NCBI GenBank assembly: GCA_035776735.1
Contig: DASSSO010000187.1
Location: 1-23,648 of the forward strand
Source of the DNA: JACDAN01 sp035776735
GTDB taxonomy: Bacteria > Actinomycetota > Thermoleophilia > Gaiellales > Gaiellaceae
Direction of reading: 5' to 3'
DNA: 23,648 bases
The notes below the pieces were generated by a model. The model searched no databases and was not told where the DNA came from. It saw nothing but the letters and a program-made list of their open reading frames with translations. How positions within the stretch are numbered: the stretch's first letter is position 1; each line of letters starts with the position of its first letter. Positions 16,803 to 23,648 of this stretch are shown in pieces. The position numbers and the translations under genes are program-made.

Positions 16803-16852
16803 GACGAACGCCGGAACGGTCAGGTTCCGGGGGCGTTCATGGTACGCGCGGC

Positions 16853-16864
16853 GACAATCCCGGG
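16853..16864 (+). promoter_or_regulatory. possible leaderless promoter of the GNAT gene
   Basis: GACAAT (16853-16858) keeps the -11 A and -7 T of a -10 box and lies 6 nt before ATG at 16865, with no Shine-Dalgarno. The first base departs from consensus, so it is weaker than the other examples here. Confidence 0.3.
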
Positions 16865-17359
16865 ATGGAGCGGCTGTCCATTCGCCCGGCGACGCCCGAG
16901 GACGCCGGAACGCTCTACACGATCCATCGCGAGAGCGTTCTCCGGGCGTACGTCCACATCTTCCCGCCCGACCGCTATCCGTTTCCCGACCGGGAGATGC
17001 GGGCTCACTGGGTCGATTCGCTCGCCGAGGAGGATCGCGACGTGCTGATCGCCGAGCGGTCCGGGAGCCCGATCGGGTTCGTCATGGTCTCGCCCGGCTG
17101 GCTGAAGCATCTGTTCGTGCGGCCGGCCGAGTGGGGCCGGGGGACGGGTGGGGTGCTGCACGACGAGGCCGTCGAGTTGCTGCGCGGCCACGGAGAGCTC
17201 GCCCGGCTCTGGGTGCTGGAGGAGAACGAGCGGGCGAGGCGGTTCTACGAAGCGCGGGGCTGGCGCCGCGACGGCGAGCGCCGGCGCGCGGACTACCCGC
17301 CGTACCCGCCGGTGCTTCGGTATGCGCTTCGGCTCGCCGGGGCGCGGACCCGTCCCTAA
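16865..17359 (+). CDS. GNAT family N-acetyltransferase
   Basis: A 164-residue cytosolic acetyltransferase of the Gcn5-related fold. Seen: IRPATPEDAGTLYTIHRES (N-terminal strand and helix, 6-24), the acetyl-CoA loop strand LFVRPAEWGRGTGGVL (83-98, corresponding to R/Q-x-x-G-x-G/A), and the C-terminal ENERARRFYEARGWRRDGE segment (120-138) typical of RimI/YhbS-like members. The tail is proline/tyrosine- and arginine-rich. The acceptor substrate cannot be predicted. It is the only plus-strand gene in the right half of the window, divergent from mfd and convergent with the ABC transporter gene; this isolation suggests independent expression. Confidence 0.9.
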   Translation: MERLSIRPATPEDAGTLYTIHRESVLRAYVHIFPPDRYPFPDREMRAHWVDSLAEEDRDVLIAERSGSPIGFVMVSPGWLKHLFVRPAEWGRGTGGVLHDEAVELLRGHGELARLWVLEENERARRFYEARGWRRDGERRRADYPPYPPVLRYALRLAGARTRP

Positions 17360-17441
17360 CCCCCACCCACCCAAGGGGATGAGGGGCGAGGCTAGCCGCC
17401 CGCCTTCGACGCGACCGTGCCGACCGTGCGCCGAGAGTGGG

Positions 17442-19421
17442 TCAAGGTGTGCCGAAGACCACGCGCTCGACCGGCTCCTCCGGCGGCTCGTCCTCCTCTG
17501 CGACGGGCTCGGGCCGGTCGACGTAGGCCCTCGCCTGCAGCGTGAAGAGCTCCGCGTAGAGCCCGTCGCGCTCCATCAGCTCCTCGTGCGAGCCCTCCTC
17601 GACGACCCGGCCCTCGTGCATGACGTAGATGCGGTCCGCCGACCTGACGCTCGAGAACCGGTGCGAGATCAGCACGACCGAACGCCCGTGCAGGAGCTCG
17701 CGCATCCGTTCGAAGAGGTTGCTCTCCGCCCGCGCGTCGAGCGAGGCCGTCGGCTCGTCCAAGATCACGAACGGCGCGTCCCGGAAGAAGGCCCGCGCCA
17801 GCGCGACCCGTTGCCACTGTCCGATCGAGAGGTCGAAGCCGCCGGAGAACTCGCGCCCGAGCATCGTCTCGTACCCCTCCGGCAGGCCGGTGAGGAACTC
17901 GTGGGCATCGGCGCGCGTGGCGGCGGCGATGATCGCCTCGAGCTCCTCGATCCGCTCTTTGCGGCCGAGGCCGACGTTCTCCCGCGCCGGCAGGAGGTAG
18001 CGCTCGAAGTCCTGGAAGATCACCGCGACCGCCCGGCGCAGCTCGTCCGTGTCGACCCCGGACACGTCCACGTCGTCCCAGCGGATCCGGCCGGACTCGG
18101 GCCGGTAGAGACCGGCGAGCATCTTGGCCAGGGTCGTCTTCCCCGAGCCGTTCTCACCGACCAGCGCGATGATCTCTCCCTTGCCGATCTCCAGCGAGAC
18201 GCCGTCCACGGCGGGCCGGTCCGACTCCGGATACGTGAAGGACACGTTCTCGACGGACAGGCGGTCGAAGCCCTCGGGCGCCGGGAGCGTGCCCTCCGCG
18301 GCCTCGACGACCGGCTCGAGTGTCAGGAACGACGAGTAGTCCCGGATGAAGAGCGTCGCCTCGTAGAGCCCGGTGGCGCTGAAGTGGAGCGTTTGCAGCC
18401 GGCTCGCGAGCTGGTAGAGGCCGAAGATGGAGGCGCCGGCCGCAGCGAGGCTCATCCGGTCGCTGACGTAGAGCCAGGAGAGCATTCCGATCGTCGCCAC
18501 GGTGACCCCGGACGCGGTCAGCGAGCCCAGCAGTGAGCGGCCGGTCCGGCGTCGCGCGAGCTTCCGAAGCTCGTCGATCCGCTCGTCGTAGAGCCGGTCG
18601 TACCGCTGCCGCAGGAAGCTCGCGAGGTTGAACGCCCGAACCTCCTTGGCCGCGTTCCGCCCCATAAGTACGTTCTGGAGGTAGCTGCGCTGCCTGTCCC
18701 CCGGGGTCATGCCGCGGCTGAAGTGGTAGAGGTCGCGGGTGTTCAGCGACGCGACGATCCAGAGCGGGATGTAGCCGATGAGGACGAACGGCAAGAGCAG
18801 CGGCTGGAGCGCGGCCAGGGCGAGAATGATTCCGGTCGAGCTGACGAGCGCGCCGACGATGCCGACGAGGCTCTGCACCGTCTGCACCGCCCGGAACTGC
18901 CCCTGGGCCCGTGCGCGCTGCAACCGGTCGTAGAAGTCCGGCGACTCGAAAGCGAGCAGGTCGATGCGGGTCGAGACGTCCATGACCCGGTCAATCGCCC
19001 TCCGCCCCACCAGCTCGCCGAGCACGCGGCTCTGCTCTGACTGGATCGCCTGCGCGAGGTCGAGGGCGACCGTGATCCCCACGAGCGCCACGAGCCAGGG
19101 CGCCAGCTCGCCGAACTCGAGCTCGCCGCCCGCGCCGAGCACCGCGTCGAACACCTCCTTGGCGACGAAGAGCTGGACGGCGATGCCCAGGGCGGCGACG
19201 ACCTGCAACACCGACGTGAGCAGGAAGATGTTCCGCCCGGCGGCCCACACGAGGCGAAGCGAGTCGCCGAGCAGCTCGGGCAGGTCGCGCCAGGTGCCCT
19301 CGGAGCCCTCTGGGTGCATGACCTCCCACCAGGTGCGACCCCGGCGCGGATCGGGCGCTGCGCCCTCGCGGCGGCGCGGGCCGGCGCCGTCACCTGCCGA
19401 GATGAAGACACGGTCGCCCAC
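17442..19421 (-). CDS. ABC exporter half-transporter (fused membrane and ATPase domains)
   Basis: A 659-residue half-transporter expected to act as a homodimer. An N-terminal cytosolic extension of about 50 residues precedes a type-1 exporter membrane domain (about 55-370). Its helices include FLLTSVLQVVAALGIAVQLFV, LVALVGITVALDL and the ILALAALQPLLLPFVLIGYIP pair. The ATPase domain (about 385-640) has Walker A GENGSGKTT (about 424), Q-loop FQDFERY, a variant signature LSIGQWQRV (about 535) where LSGGQ is canonical, Walker B FVILDEPTASLD and H-loop ISHRFSS (about 587). An acidic C-terminal tail follows. The GTG at 19421, 3 nt after pth, is used; an ATG at 19319 (HPEGSEGTW) is an alternative that drops 34 basic residues. 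The substrate is unknown. Confidence 0.93.
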   Translation of the reverse strand: MGDRVFISAGDGAGPRRREGAAPDPRRGRTWWEVMHPEGSEGTWRDLPELLGDSLRLVWAAGRNIFLLTSVLQVVAALGIAVQLFVAKEVFDAVLGAGGELEFGELAPWLVALVGITVALDLAQAIQSEQSRVLGELVGRRAIDRVMDVSTRIDLLAFESPDFYDRLQRARAQGQFRAVQTVQSLVGIVGALVSSTGIILALAALQPLLLPFVLIGYIPLWIVASLNTRDLYHFSRGMTPGDRQRSYLQNVLMGRNAAKEVRAFNLASFLRQRYDRLYDERIDELRKLARRRTGRSLLGSLTASGVTVATIGMLSWLYVSDRMSLAAAGASIFGLYQLASRLQTLHFSATGLYEATLFIRDYSSFLTLEPVVEAAEGTLPAPEGFDRLSVENVSFTYPESDRPAVDGVSLEIGKGEIIALVGENGSGKTTLAKMLAGLYRPESGRIRWDDVDVSGVDTDELRRAVAVIFQDFERYLLPARENVGLGRKERIEELEAIIAAATRADAHEFLTGLPEGYETMLGREFSGGFDLSIGQWQRVALARAFFRDAPFVILDEPTASLDARAESNLFERMRELLHGRSVVLISHRFSSVRSADRIYVMHEGRVVEEGSHEELMERDGLYAELFTLQARAYVDRPEPVAEEDEPPEEPVERVVFGTP

Positions 19422-19424
19422 GCC

Positions 19425-20018
19425 CTAGTTGTACCGGCGCTGCGCCTCCTCGAGCCCGTCGCGGGCCATCGTCTCGACCGCATCCGCCGATCGCCCGATC
19501 AGCTCCTCGACGTCGATCTCCGGCTCGAACTCGCCCAGGACGTAGTCGGCGACGCTGCGGCGGTCGCCGCGACCCGGGCGGCCGACGCCGACCCGCAGGC
19601 GGAGGAAGTCGTTGGTCCCGAGCGCCTGCGCGATCGAGCGCAGCCCGTTGTGGCCGGCCAACCCGCCGCCGAACCGCGCCTGGAGGCGCCCCGGCTCGAG
19701 GTCGACGTCGTCGTGGACGACGAGCAGGTCGGCCGGATCCACCTTGAAGAACTTGCGCGCCGCGCCGATCGAGCGGCCGGAGACGTTCATGTACGTCTCG
19801 GGCTTCAGCAGGGCGAGCTTGAGGTCGTCCAGCCGCACCTCCGACAACTGCCCGGAGAACTTCCCCCGGAAGGAGCCGCCGTGCCGCCGCGCCAGCTCGT
19901 CCAGGACCAGCCAGCCGGCGTTGTGCCGCGTGCGCTCGTACTCGCGGCCCGGGTTTCCGAGCCCGGCGACGAGCAGATCGAGCGTCGAGGCGCGCTCGCC
20001 TCGACCGAAGAGCCGCAA
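19425..20018 (-). CDS. pth: peptidyl-tRNA hydrolase
   Basis: A 197-residue enzyme that recycles peptidyl-tRNA released from stalled ribosomes. Catalytic and substrate residues are all present: N22 (GLGNPG), H32 (RTRHNAG), N78 (TYMNVSG), D104 (VVHDDVDL) and N124 (GHNGLRS). The TTG at 20018 directly abuts the rplY stop (TAG then TTG) with an AGGG 4 nt upstream, so translation is probably coupled to rplY. The N-terminus carries about 12 extra residues before the first strand compared with E. coli Pth. rplY-pth adjacency is widespread in bacteria. Confidence 0.97.
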   Translation of the reverse strand: MRLFGRGERASTLDLLVAGLGNPGREYERTRHNAGWLVLDELARRHGGSFRGKFSGQLSEVRLDDLKLALLKPETYMNVSGRSIGAARKFFKVDPADLLVVHDDVDLEPGRLQARFGGGLAGHNGLRSIAQALGTNDFLRLRVGVGRPGRGDRRSVADYVLGEFEPEIDVEELIGRSADAVETMARDGLEEAQRRYN

Positions 20019-20735
20019 CTAGCCCTCGGAGGATTCTTCGGCCGCCTCGGCCTCGCCGGCCGGTGCCTCGCCCTCGGCTGCGCCCTCGGGCGCTTCCTCG
20101 CCCTCGGCCAGCTCGACGCCCTCCTCGAGCTCCTCCTCGGGAACCTCGACCTCGGGCTCCTCGACGCGCGTCGGCACCGTCACGGTCGCGAGGACGGTCT
20201 CCTCGGGATCGTCGAGGAAGGTAACGCCGTCCAGCTTCGCGACGTCCGCGAGCCGGAGCGTGTCGCCCATCTGCATCTCGGAGATGTCGACCTCGATCCG
20301 CTCGGGGATCTCCATCGGCAGCGCCTCGACGTTGATCTCGCGGGTGACCTGCGAGAGCACGCCGCCCTCCTTGGCGCCCGCGGACTCGCCGACGAGCTCG
20401 ATCACGACCTGCGCCTGGATCGGCTGGTCGAGGCGAACCTCCTGGAGGTCGATGTGGGCGATCCGGCCGGTAATCACGTCCTGCTGGTAGTCCTTGAGGA
20501 TCGACGCATGGGCCGTCTTCTGGCCCTCCAGCACGACGTCGAGGATCGCGTGGAGCCCCGACGGGCCGGTCAGGACACGGCGCAGCTCGCGCTCGGAGAC
20601 GCAGATCGCGTGCGGGGTCTTCCCACGTCCGTAGAGCACGCCGGGAATGAGCCCCTGCCTGCGCAGCCGCCGCGCGTCAGCCGACCCGCGCGACTCGCGC
20701 TCGGCCACCTCGAGCTTGATTCGTTCACCTGCCAC
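20019..20735 (-). CDS. rplY: 50S ribosomal protein L25, CTC/TL5 long form
   Basis: A 238-residue 5S-rRNA-binding ribosomal protein of the long (CTC/TL5) type. The L25 domain spans about 1-92 (RRLRRQGLIPGVLYGRGK, HAILDVVLEGQKTAHASILKDYQQD, HIDLQEV). The TL5 C-terminal beta domain runs to about 185 (INVEALPMEIPERIEVDISEMQMGDTLRLADV). A long acidic tail of almost only E, A, G, P and V fills about 190-238. The GTG at 20735 lies 8 nt after a TACACT box, and the start is inside the end of the upstream glycosyltransferase gene (11-nt overlap). The acidic tail is common in actinobacterial CTC proteins. Confidence 0.96.
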   Translation of the reverse strand: MAGERIKLEVAERESRGSADARRLRRQGLIPGVLYGRGKTPHAICVSERELRRVLTGPSGLHAILDVVLEGQKTAHASILKDYQQDVITGRIAHIDLQEVRLDQPIQAQVVIELVGESAGAKEGGVLSQVTREINVEALPMEIPERIEVDISEMQMGDTLRLADVAKLDGVTFLDDPEETVLATVTVPTRVEEPEVEVPEEELEEGVELAEGEEAPEGAAEGEAPAGEAEAAEESSEG

Positions 20736-22101
20736 GGCGCGGCAGTGTAGCTGGCAAGGCGTCGCGAAGACCCTGCTCCACGAGCTGGTACCACCAGTCG
20801 AGCTCCGGCGGATGCGGGGCCTTTGCGATCGCTTCTGCGGCGGCGAGCAGGGCGCTCTCCGCCTCGAACGGCCCCCGCAAGGTCACAACCGTCCACTCGT
20901 CGCGCGGCAACGCAACGTGAACGGCGTCGATCGGCTCGTCGGCATGCTCGATCGTCTCGAGAATCTCATCGCCGGGGCCCTGTGGGAGCGCAAGCGCCTC
21001 CCGCACGTTCCCGAGCTCGGCCAGGAACGGGACCGCGTACGGAATCAGCACGTCGCCGGAGCCCGCACGGACGGCGGCCGGGGTCTCGGTCGGCAGGAGG
21101 CCCAGCTCTCGCGGGTCGCGGAGCGCGCTCGCCGGTGCGAGCGCGGCCAGGGCGATCACGGCGGCCGCGAGTACAGGCCCGGCTCGGGCCGGCAGCCGCT
21201 CCCCCAGCCAGGCGACGCCGACGCCGATCGCCGCGGCCCATAGCGGCAGCCCGTAGAACAGGTGGCGGGGCGAGAGGTCCGGCTGCGAGCCGGCCGGCAC
21301 GAGCACGAACAGCACGGGCGGCACGAACAGGGACGCCGCGACCGCCGCCACGGCCGGCTCCCGCCGGGCGATTACGAGCAGCCCGGTCACGGCGAGCGCC
21401 GACAGCGCGACGAGTGCGAGCCCGTCCCCGCCAGCGAAGGAGGAGACCGCTGCGACGAGCTCGCCCCACGCGTCGCCGGCGGAGGCGAGGGCCTCGCCGC
21501 CCTCCCCCACGCCCGACCGGCCGGCGAGCCGAAGGTCGGCGAGGACGAACGGAATCGCCGCCAGCGCGGCGACCACGGCCGGAAACGCGTCGCGGGCCGA
21601 CCGCCGGCGCCAGAGCACGGCTGCGACGAGGAGCATCGCCACGGCGGGAATCAGCCCGTACGGGTGCACGGCGGGGAGCAGCCAGGCGCCCGCGGCCGCC
21701 GCCGCCACCGCTCGCTGCGTCCGCAGGTGCACCGCCCGGACGAAGAGGTCGGCGGCAAGCGCGGCGACGAGCACGTACAGCGCGTACATCCGGCCGAAGC
21801 TCCCGTAGACGGCGAGCGCAGTCGACGACGCGGCGACCGCGGCGGCGACCAGCCCGGCCGCCGTCCCTCCGAGCCGGCGACCGAGGTCGAAGCACAGCGG
21901 TACGGCGGCAACTGCGGCGACGACCGAGAGCCATCGAAGCGCCTCGGCGCTCGTGTCGATCCAGAAGACGGCGTGCGCGAGGACGAAGTGGAGCGGCGCG
22001 CCGCCCCGGTCGGCCATCACCGTGTCGAGCACCTCGCCGAGCGGGCGCATGGAGATCAGGCCCGCCACCGCCTCGTCCTCGTAGAGCGGCTTGCCGCCCA
22101 C
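20725..22101 (-). CDS. polytopic membrane glycosyltransferase-like protein (GT39/ArnT-type), start unresolved
   Basis: A 458-residue protein from the first canonical start. It is a string of hydrophobic helices with the family-typical acidic motif LYEDEAV near the N-terminus, APLHFVLAH shortly after, and a PRHLFYGLPLW segment near the last helices. It ends in a soluble domain of about 130 residues (from about 325). This layout matches dolichyl/undecaprenyl-phosphate-mannose-dependent GT39-like membrane transferases; the sugar and acceptor are unknown. The DE motif normally follows a first membrane helix. That helix is encoded just upstream (LLTGGAIAALCGLLLYRIAPDV, back to about 22164) but has no ATG, GTG or TTG. 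AGGAGG at 22176-22171 sits 6 nt before a CTC at 22164. The 5' end is therefore probably too short as listed. Confidence 0.75.
   Translation of the reverse strand: MGGKPLYEDEAVAGLISMRPLGEVLDTVMADRGGAPLHFVLAHAVFWIDTSAEALRWLSVVAAVAAVPLCFDLGRRLGGTAAGLVAAAVAASSTALAVYGSFGRMYALYVLVAALAADLFVRAVHLRTQRAVAAAAAGAWLLPAVHPYGLIPAVAMLLVAAVLWRRRSARDAFPAVVAALAAIPFVLADLRLAGRSGVGEGGEALASAGDAWGELVAAVSSFAGGDGLALVALSALAVTGLLVIARREPAVAAVAASLFVPPVLFVLVPAGSQPDLSPRHLFYGLPLWAAAIGVGVAWLGERLPARAGPVLAAAVIALAALAPASALRDPRELGLLPTETPAAVRAGSGDVLIPYAVPFLAELGNVREALALPQGPGDEILETIEHADEPIDAVHVALPRDEWTVVTLRGPFEAESALLAAAEAIAKAPHPPELDWWYQLVEQGLRDALPATLPRRGR
20736..20749 (-). promoter_or_regulatory. candidate -10 box of rplY, near-leaderless
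   Basis: TACACT (20749-20744, minus strand) is followed by 8 nt and GTG at 20735, inside the 3' end of the upstream gene. It would let rplY-pth be transcribed apart from glmU-prs. The context CTACACTGC matches the L,D-transpeptidase promoter candidate at 946-941. No -35 or Shine-Dalgarno is seen. Confidence 0.4.
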
Positions 22102-22174
22102 GTCGGGCGCAATCCGGTACAGCAGGAGCCCGCAGAGCGCGGCGATCGCCCCGCCGGTGAGGAGCCGGGCCCTC

Positions 22175-23236
22175 CTAGAAGAGCTGATTCGCGCCCTGGA
22201 AGACCGCCGAGACCGACTCGTCGGCGAAGACGTTCATGATCGTGTCGGCGAGGAGGTTCGAGACCGGCAGGACGGTCAGCTTGTCCGGCCGGCCGAGCGG
22301 GCTGAGCGGCACGGTGTCGGTCACCACGATCTCGGTGACGTCGGCGTCGGTCAGCTTCTCGAGCGCGTCTCCGACGAAGTGGCCGTGGGTGGCGAAGACG
22401 TACACCTCCCTGGCCTCCGACTCGCGCAGCGCCTTCGCGCCCGCGAGCAGGGTGCCGCCGGTGAGGATCATGTCGTCGCCCATCAGCGCGATCTTCCCCT
22501 TGACGTCGCCGATGACCTCAGTGATCGATGCCTGATCGTGGGCCGGCCTCGTCTTGTTCATGATCGCGAGGTCTGCGTCGAGCATCTGGCCGAAGCGCCG
22601 TGCGAGCTTGGCGCGGCCGGCGTCCGGCGAGACCGAGACGACCTTGTCCCCGGACAGGCCCTTGTCGCGGAAGTACTGCGCGAAGAGCGGCAGCGCCGTC
22701 ATGTGGTCCACCGGGATCGTGAAGAAGCCCTGGATCTGGCCGGTGTGGAGGTCCATCGTCAGCACCCGGTCGACACCCGCGGCCTTCTCCAGCGTGTCGG
22801 CGATGAGCCGCGCCGAGATCGGCTCGCGCGGCGCTGACTTCTTGTCCTGGCGCGAATACGGGAACCACGGCATGACGGCGGTGACACGCTTCGCGGAGGC
22901 GAGCTTCGCGGCGTTGATCATCTCCAGGAGCTCCCAGAGATAGGCGTTCACCTTCCCCACGCCGGCGCAGGACTGGACGATGAAGAGGTCGGCGCCCCGG
23001 ACGGACTCCTCGTAGCGGCAGTAGACCTCGCCGTTCGCGAACGTCTTCAGGTCGACGGGGCTCAGCGAGACGCCCAGCTTCGCGGCGATGTCCTCCGCCA
23101 GGTCCGGGTGCGAGCGGCCGGAGACGAGCATCAACCGCTTGGAGGGCCCGCGCTCGAGCCAGTTCTGCGGCTTCGGCTGCGCCTGCGTCACCGGCGCCTC
23201 GAGGCCCGGCAGCGGCGCGACCTCAGTCGTCGTCAC
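22175..23236 (-). CDS. prs: ribose-phosphate pyrophosphokinase (PRPP synthetase)
   Basis: A 353-residue enzyme making PRPP from ribose 5-phosphate and ATP for nucleotide, His and Trp synthesis. Seen: FANGEVYCRYEESVRG (66-81), PWFPYSRQDKK (123-133), the DLHTGQIQGFF metal/substrate segment (162-172), SPDAGRAKLARRF (203-215), catalytic-loop KTRP (228-231) and the PRPP loop GDDMILTGGTL (253-263). The start is taken as GTG at 23236 because AAGGAG lies 6 nt upstream. It overlaps the glmU end by 14 nt. An in-frame ATG at 23275 adds 13 residues and also has an AGGAGG, but only 3 nt away. Either way there is an extension of about 32 residues or more before the usual N-terminus (RLMLVSGRSHPDLA). glmU-prs adjacency is common in Gram-positives. 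Confidence 0.96.
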   Translation of the reverse strand: MTTTEVAPLPGLEAPVTQAQPKPQNWLERGPSKRLMLVSGRSHPDLAEDIAAKLGVSLSPVDLKTFANGEVYCRYEESVRGADLFIVQSCAGVGKVNAYLWELLEMINAAKLASAKRVTAVMPWFPYSRQDKKSAPREPISARLIADTLEKAAGVDRVLTMDLHTGQIQGFFTIPVDHMTALPLFAQYFRDKGLSGDKVVSVSPDAGRAKLARRFGQMLDADLAIMNKTRPAHDQASITEVIGDVKGKIALMGDDMILTGGTLLAGAKALRESEAREVYVFATHGHFVGDALEKLTDADVTEIVVTDTVPLSPLGRPDKLTVLPVSNLLADTIMNVFADESVSAVFQGANQLF

Positions 23237-23648
23237 CTTCGACTCCTTCGGTTCCGTCGGCTCCACCGGCGGCATAGCCCTCCTTGTTCTCCTGGCGCGC
23301 ACGCGCGACGGCGAGCGCGCCGGGCGGGACGTCCTTGGTGATGACGGATCCCGCCGCAACCCAAGCACCCTCGCCAATCTCGACCGGAGCAACAAACGCA
23401 TTCTGGACGCCGGTCCTGACGTTCCTGCCGATCGTCGTCCGGCTCTTCGGCTGTCCCGGCTGATGCGGGTAGTTGACCGTGATGTTCCCGGCCGCGATGT
23501 TGGTCCCCTCGCCGATGTCCGCGTCGCCGATGTAGGACAAGTGGGGCACCTTCGTCCCCTCGCCCACACGCGAGTTCTTGATCTCCACGAATGTGCCCGC
23601 CTTCGAGCCCGCCTCGAGAACCGTGCCGGGGCGAAGGTAACAGAACGG
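23223..23648 (-). CDS. glmU: bifunctional GlmU, C-terminal acetyltransferase part, 5' end outside window
   Basis: The last 141 residues of GlmU, which makes UDP-N-acetylglucosamine for peptidoglycan. Only the left-handed beta-helix acetyltransferase domain is visible; the pyrophosphorylase domain lies beyond the right edge. Seen: LRPGT (6-10), FVEIKNS (20-26), PHLSYIGDADIGEGTNIAAG with the acetyltransferase His and Tyr, FVAPVEIG, and TKDVPPGALAVARARQENKEGY. Where most GlmU proteins read NYDG-x-NK, this one has NYPHQPGQPK, a small insertion without the DG. The C-terminus ends in an acidic GVEGDDD tail. It overlaps prs by 14 nt, suggesting coupled translation. Confidence 0.94.
   Translation of the reverse strand, partial: PFCYLRPGTVLEAGSKAGTFVEIKNSRVGEGTKVPHLSYIGDADIGEGTNIAAGNITVNYPHQPGQPKSRTTIGRNVRTGVQNAFVAPVEIGEGAWVAAGSVITKDVPPGALAVARARQENKEGYAAGGADGTEGVEGDDD

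Noticed and set aside
16820..16840. Six-codon leader ORF (MNAPGT) upstream of mfd
   Set aside because: It follows a TACCAT box, but there is no Shine-Dalgarno, no regulatory residues and no conservation evidence.
17360..17441. Bidirectional terminator between the convergent GNAT and ABC genes
   Set aside because: C-runs and G-runs (CCCCACCC ... GGGGATGAGGGG) could pair only imperfectly, with a tiny loop and no T-tract on either strand.

Overview
The window is a GC-rich bacterial chromosome segment that reads as an actinobacterium. The class Thermoleophilia (Gaiellales/Solirubrobacterales type) is my best inference, not a demonstrated assignment. The basis is the high GC content, the core-gene order glmU-prs-rplY-pth ... 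mfd-foldase-mazG-eno-GerMN lipoprotein-pyk-divIC-DUF501, and several start codons that lie 6-8 nt downstream of a TAnnnT box, as in leaderless actinobacterial transcripts. Coding density is very high. No gene-free stretch reaches 300 bases; the longest is about 150 nt (5449-5602). I see no tRNA, rRNA, CRISPR array or insertion sequence.

Layout. 1-932 (minus): 5' part of an L,D-transpeptidase cut by the window edge. 967-5159 (minus): a two-gene unit, a four-GAF SpoIIE-type phosphatase followed by a membrane-fused spermidine-synthase-like protein that overlaps its stop codon. 5212-6088 (plus): two small membrane-protein genes. Two copies of an unusual ~130-bp multi-hairpin repeat sit at 5471-5602 and 6098-6222, in inverted orientation around the second of these genes. 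6231-6824 (minus): a response regulator with an N-terminal MerR/BldC-like helix-turn-helix. 6874-13542 (minus): a tightly packed housekeeping run, in transcription order parvulin-type foldase lipoprotein, mazG, eno, GerMN-Gmad2 lipoprotein, pyk, divIC, DUF501 protein, and two small unknowns. 13557-16802 (minus): mfd. 16865-17359 (plus): a GNAT acetyltransferase divergent from mfd. 17442-23648 (minus): glmU (3' part), prs, a polytopic glycosyltransferase-like protein, rplY, pth, and an ABC exporter half-transporter.

The genes mostly serve core functions: wall precursor and PRPP synthesis (glmU, prs), translation (rplY, pth), transcription-coupled repair (mfd), extracytoplasmic folding, nucleotide sanitation (mazG), lower glycolysis (eno, pyk), division (divIC) and wall cross-linking (L,D-transpeptidase). 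Signalling genes (GAF-SpoIIE phosphatase, HTH-receiver protein) cluster near the repeat pair.

The points most worth following are: (1) the inverted pair of ~130-bp repeats, which look like a structured RNA or small mobile element with a conserved GTGA (GNRA) tetraloop hairpin; (2) an apparent CTG start codon for eno, with an ideal Shine-Dalgarno and a CTGA overlap with mazG; (3) mazG and the glycosyltransferase, whose expected N-termini have no ATG, GTG or TTG in frame.
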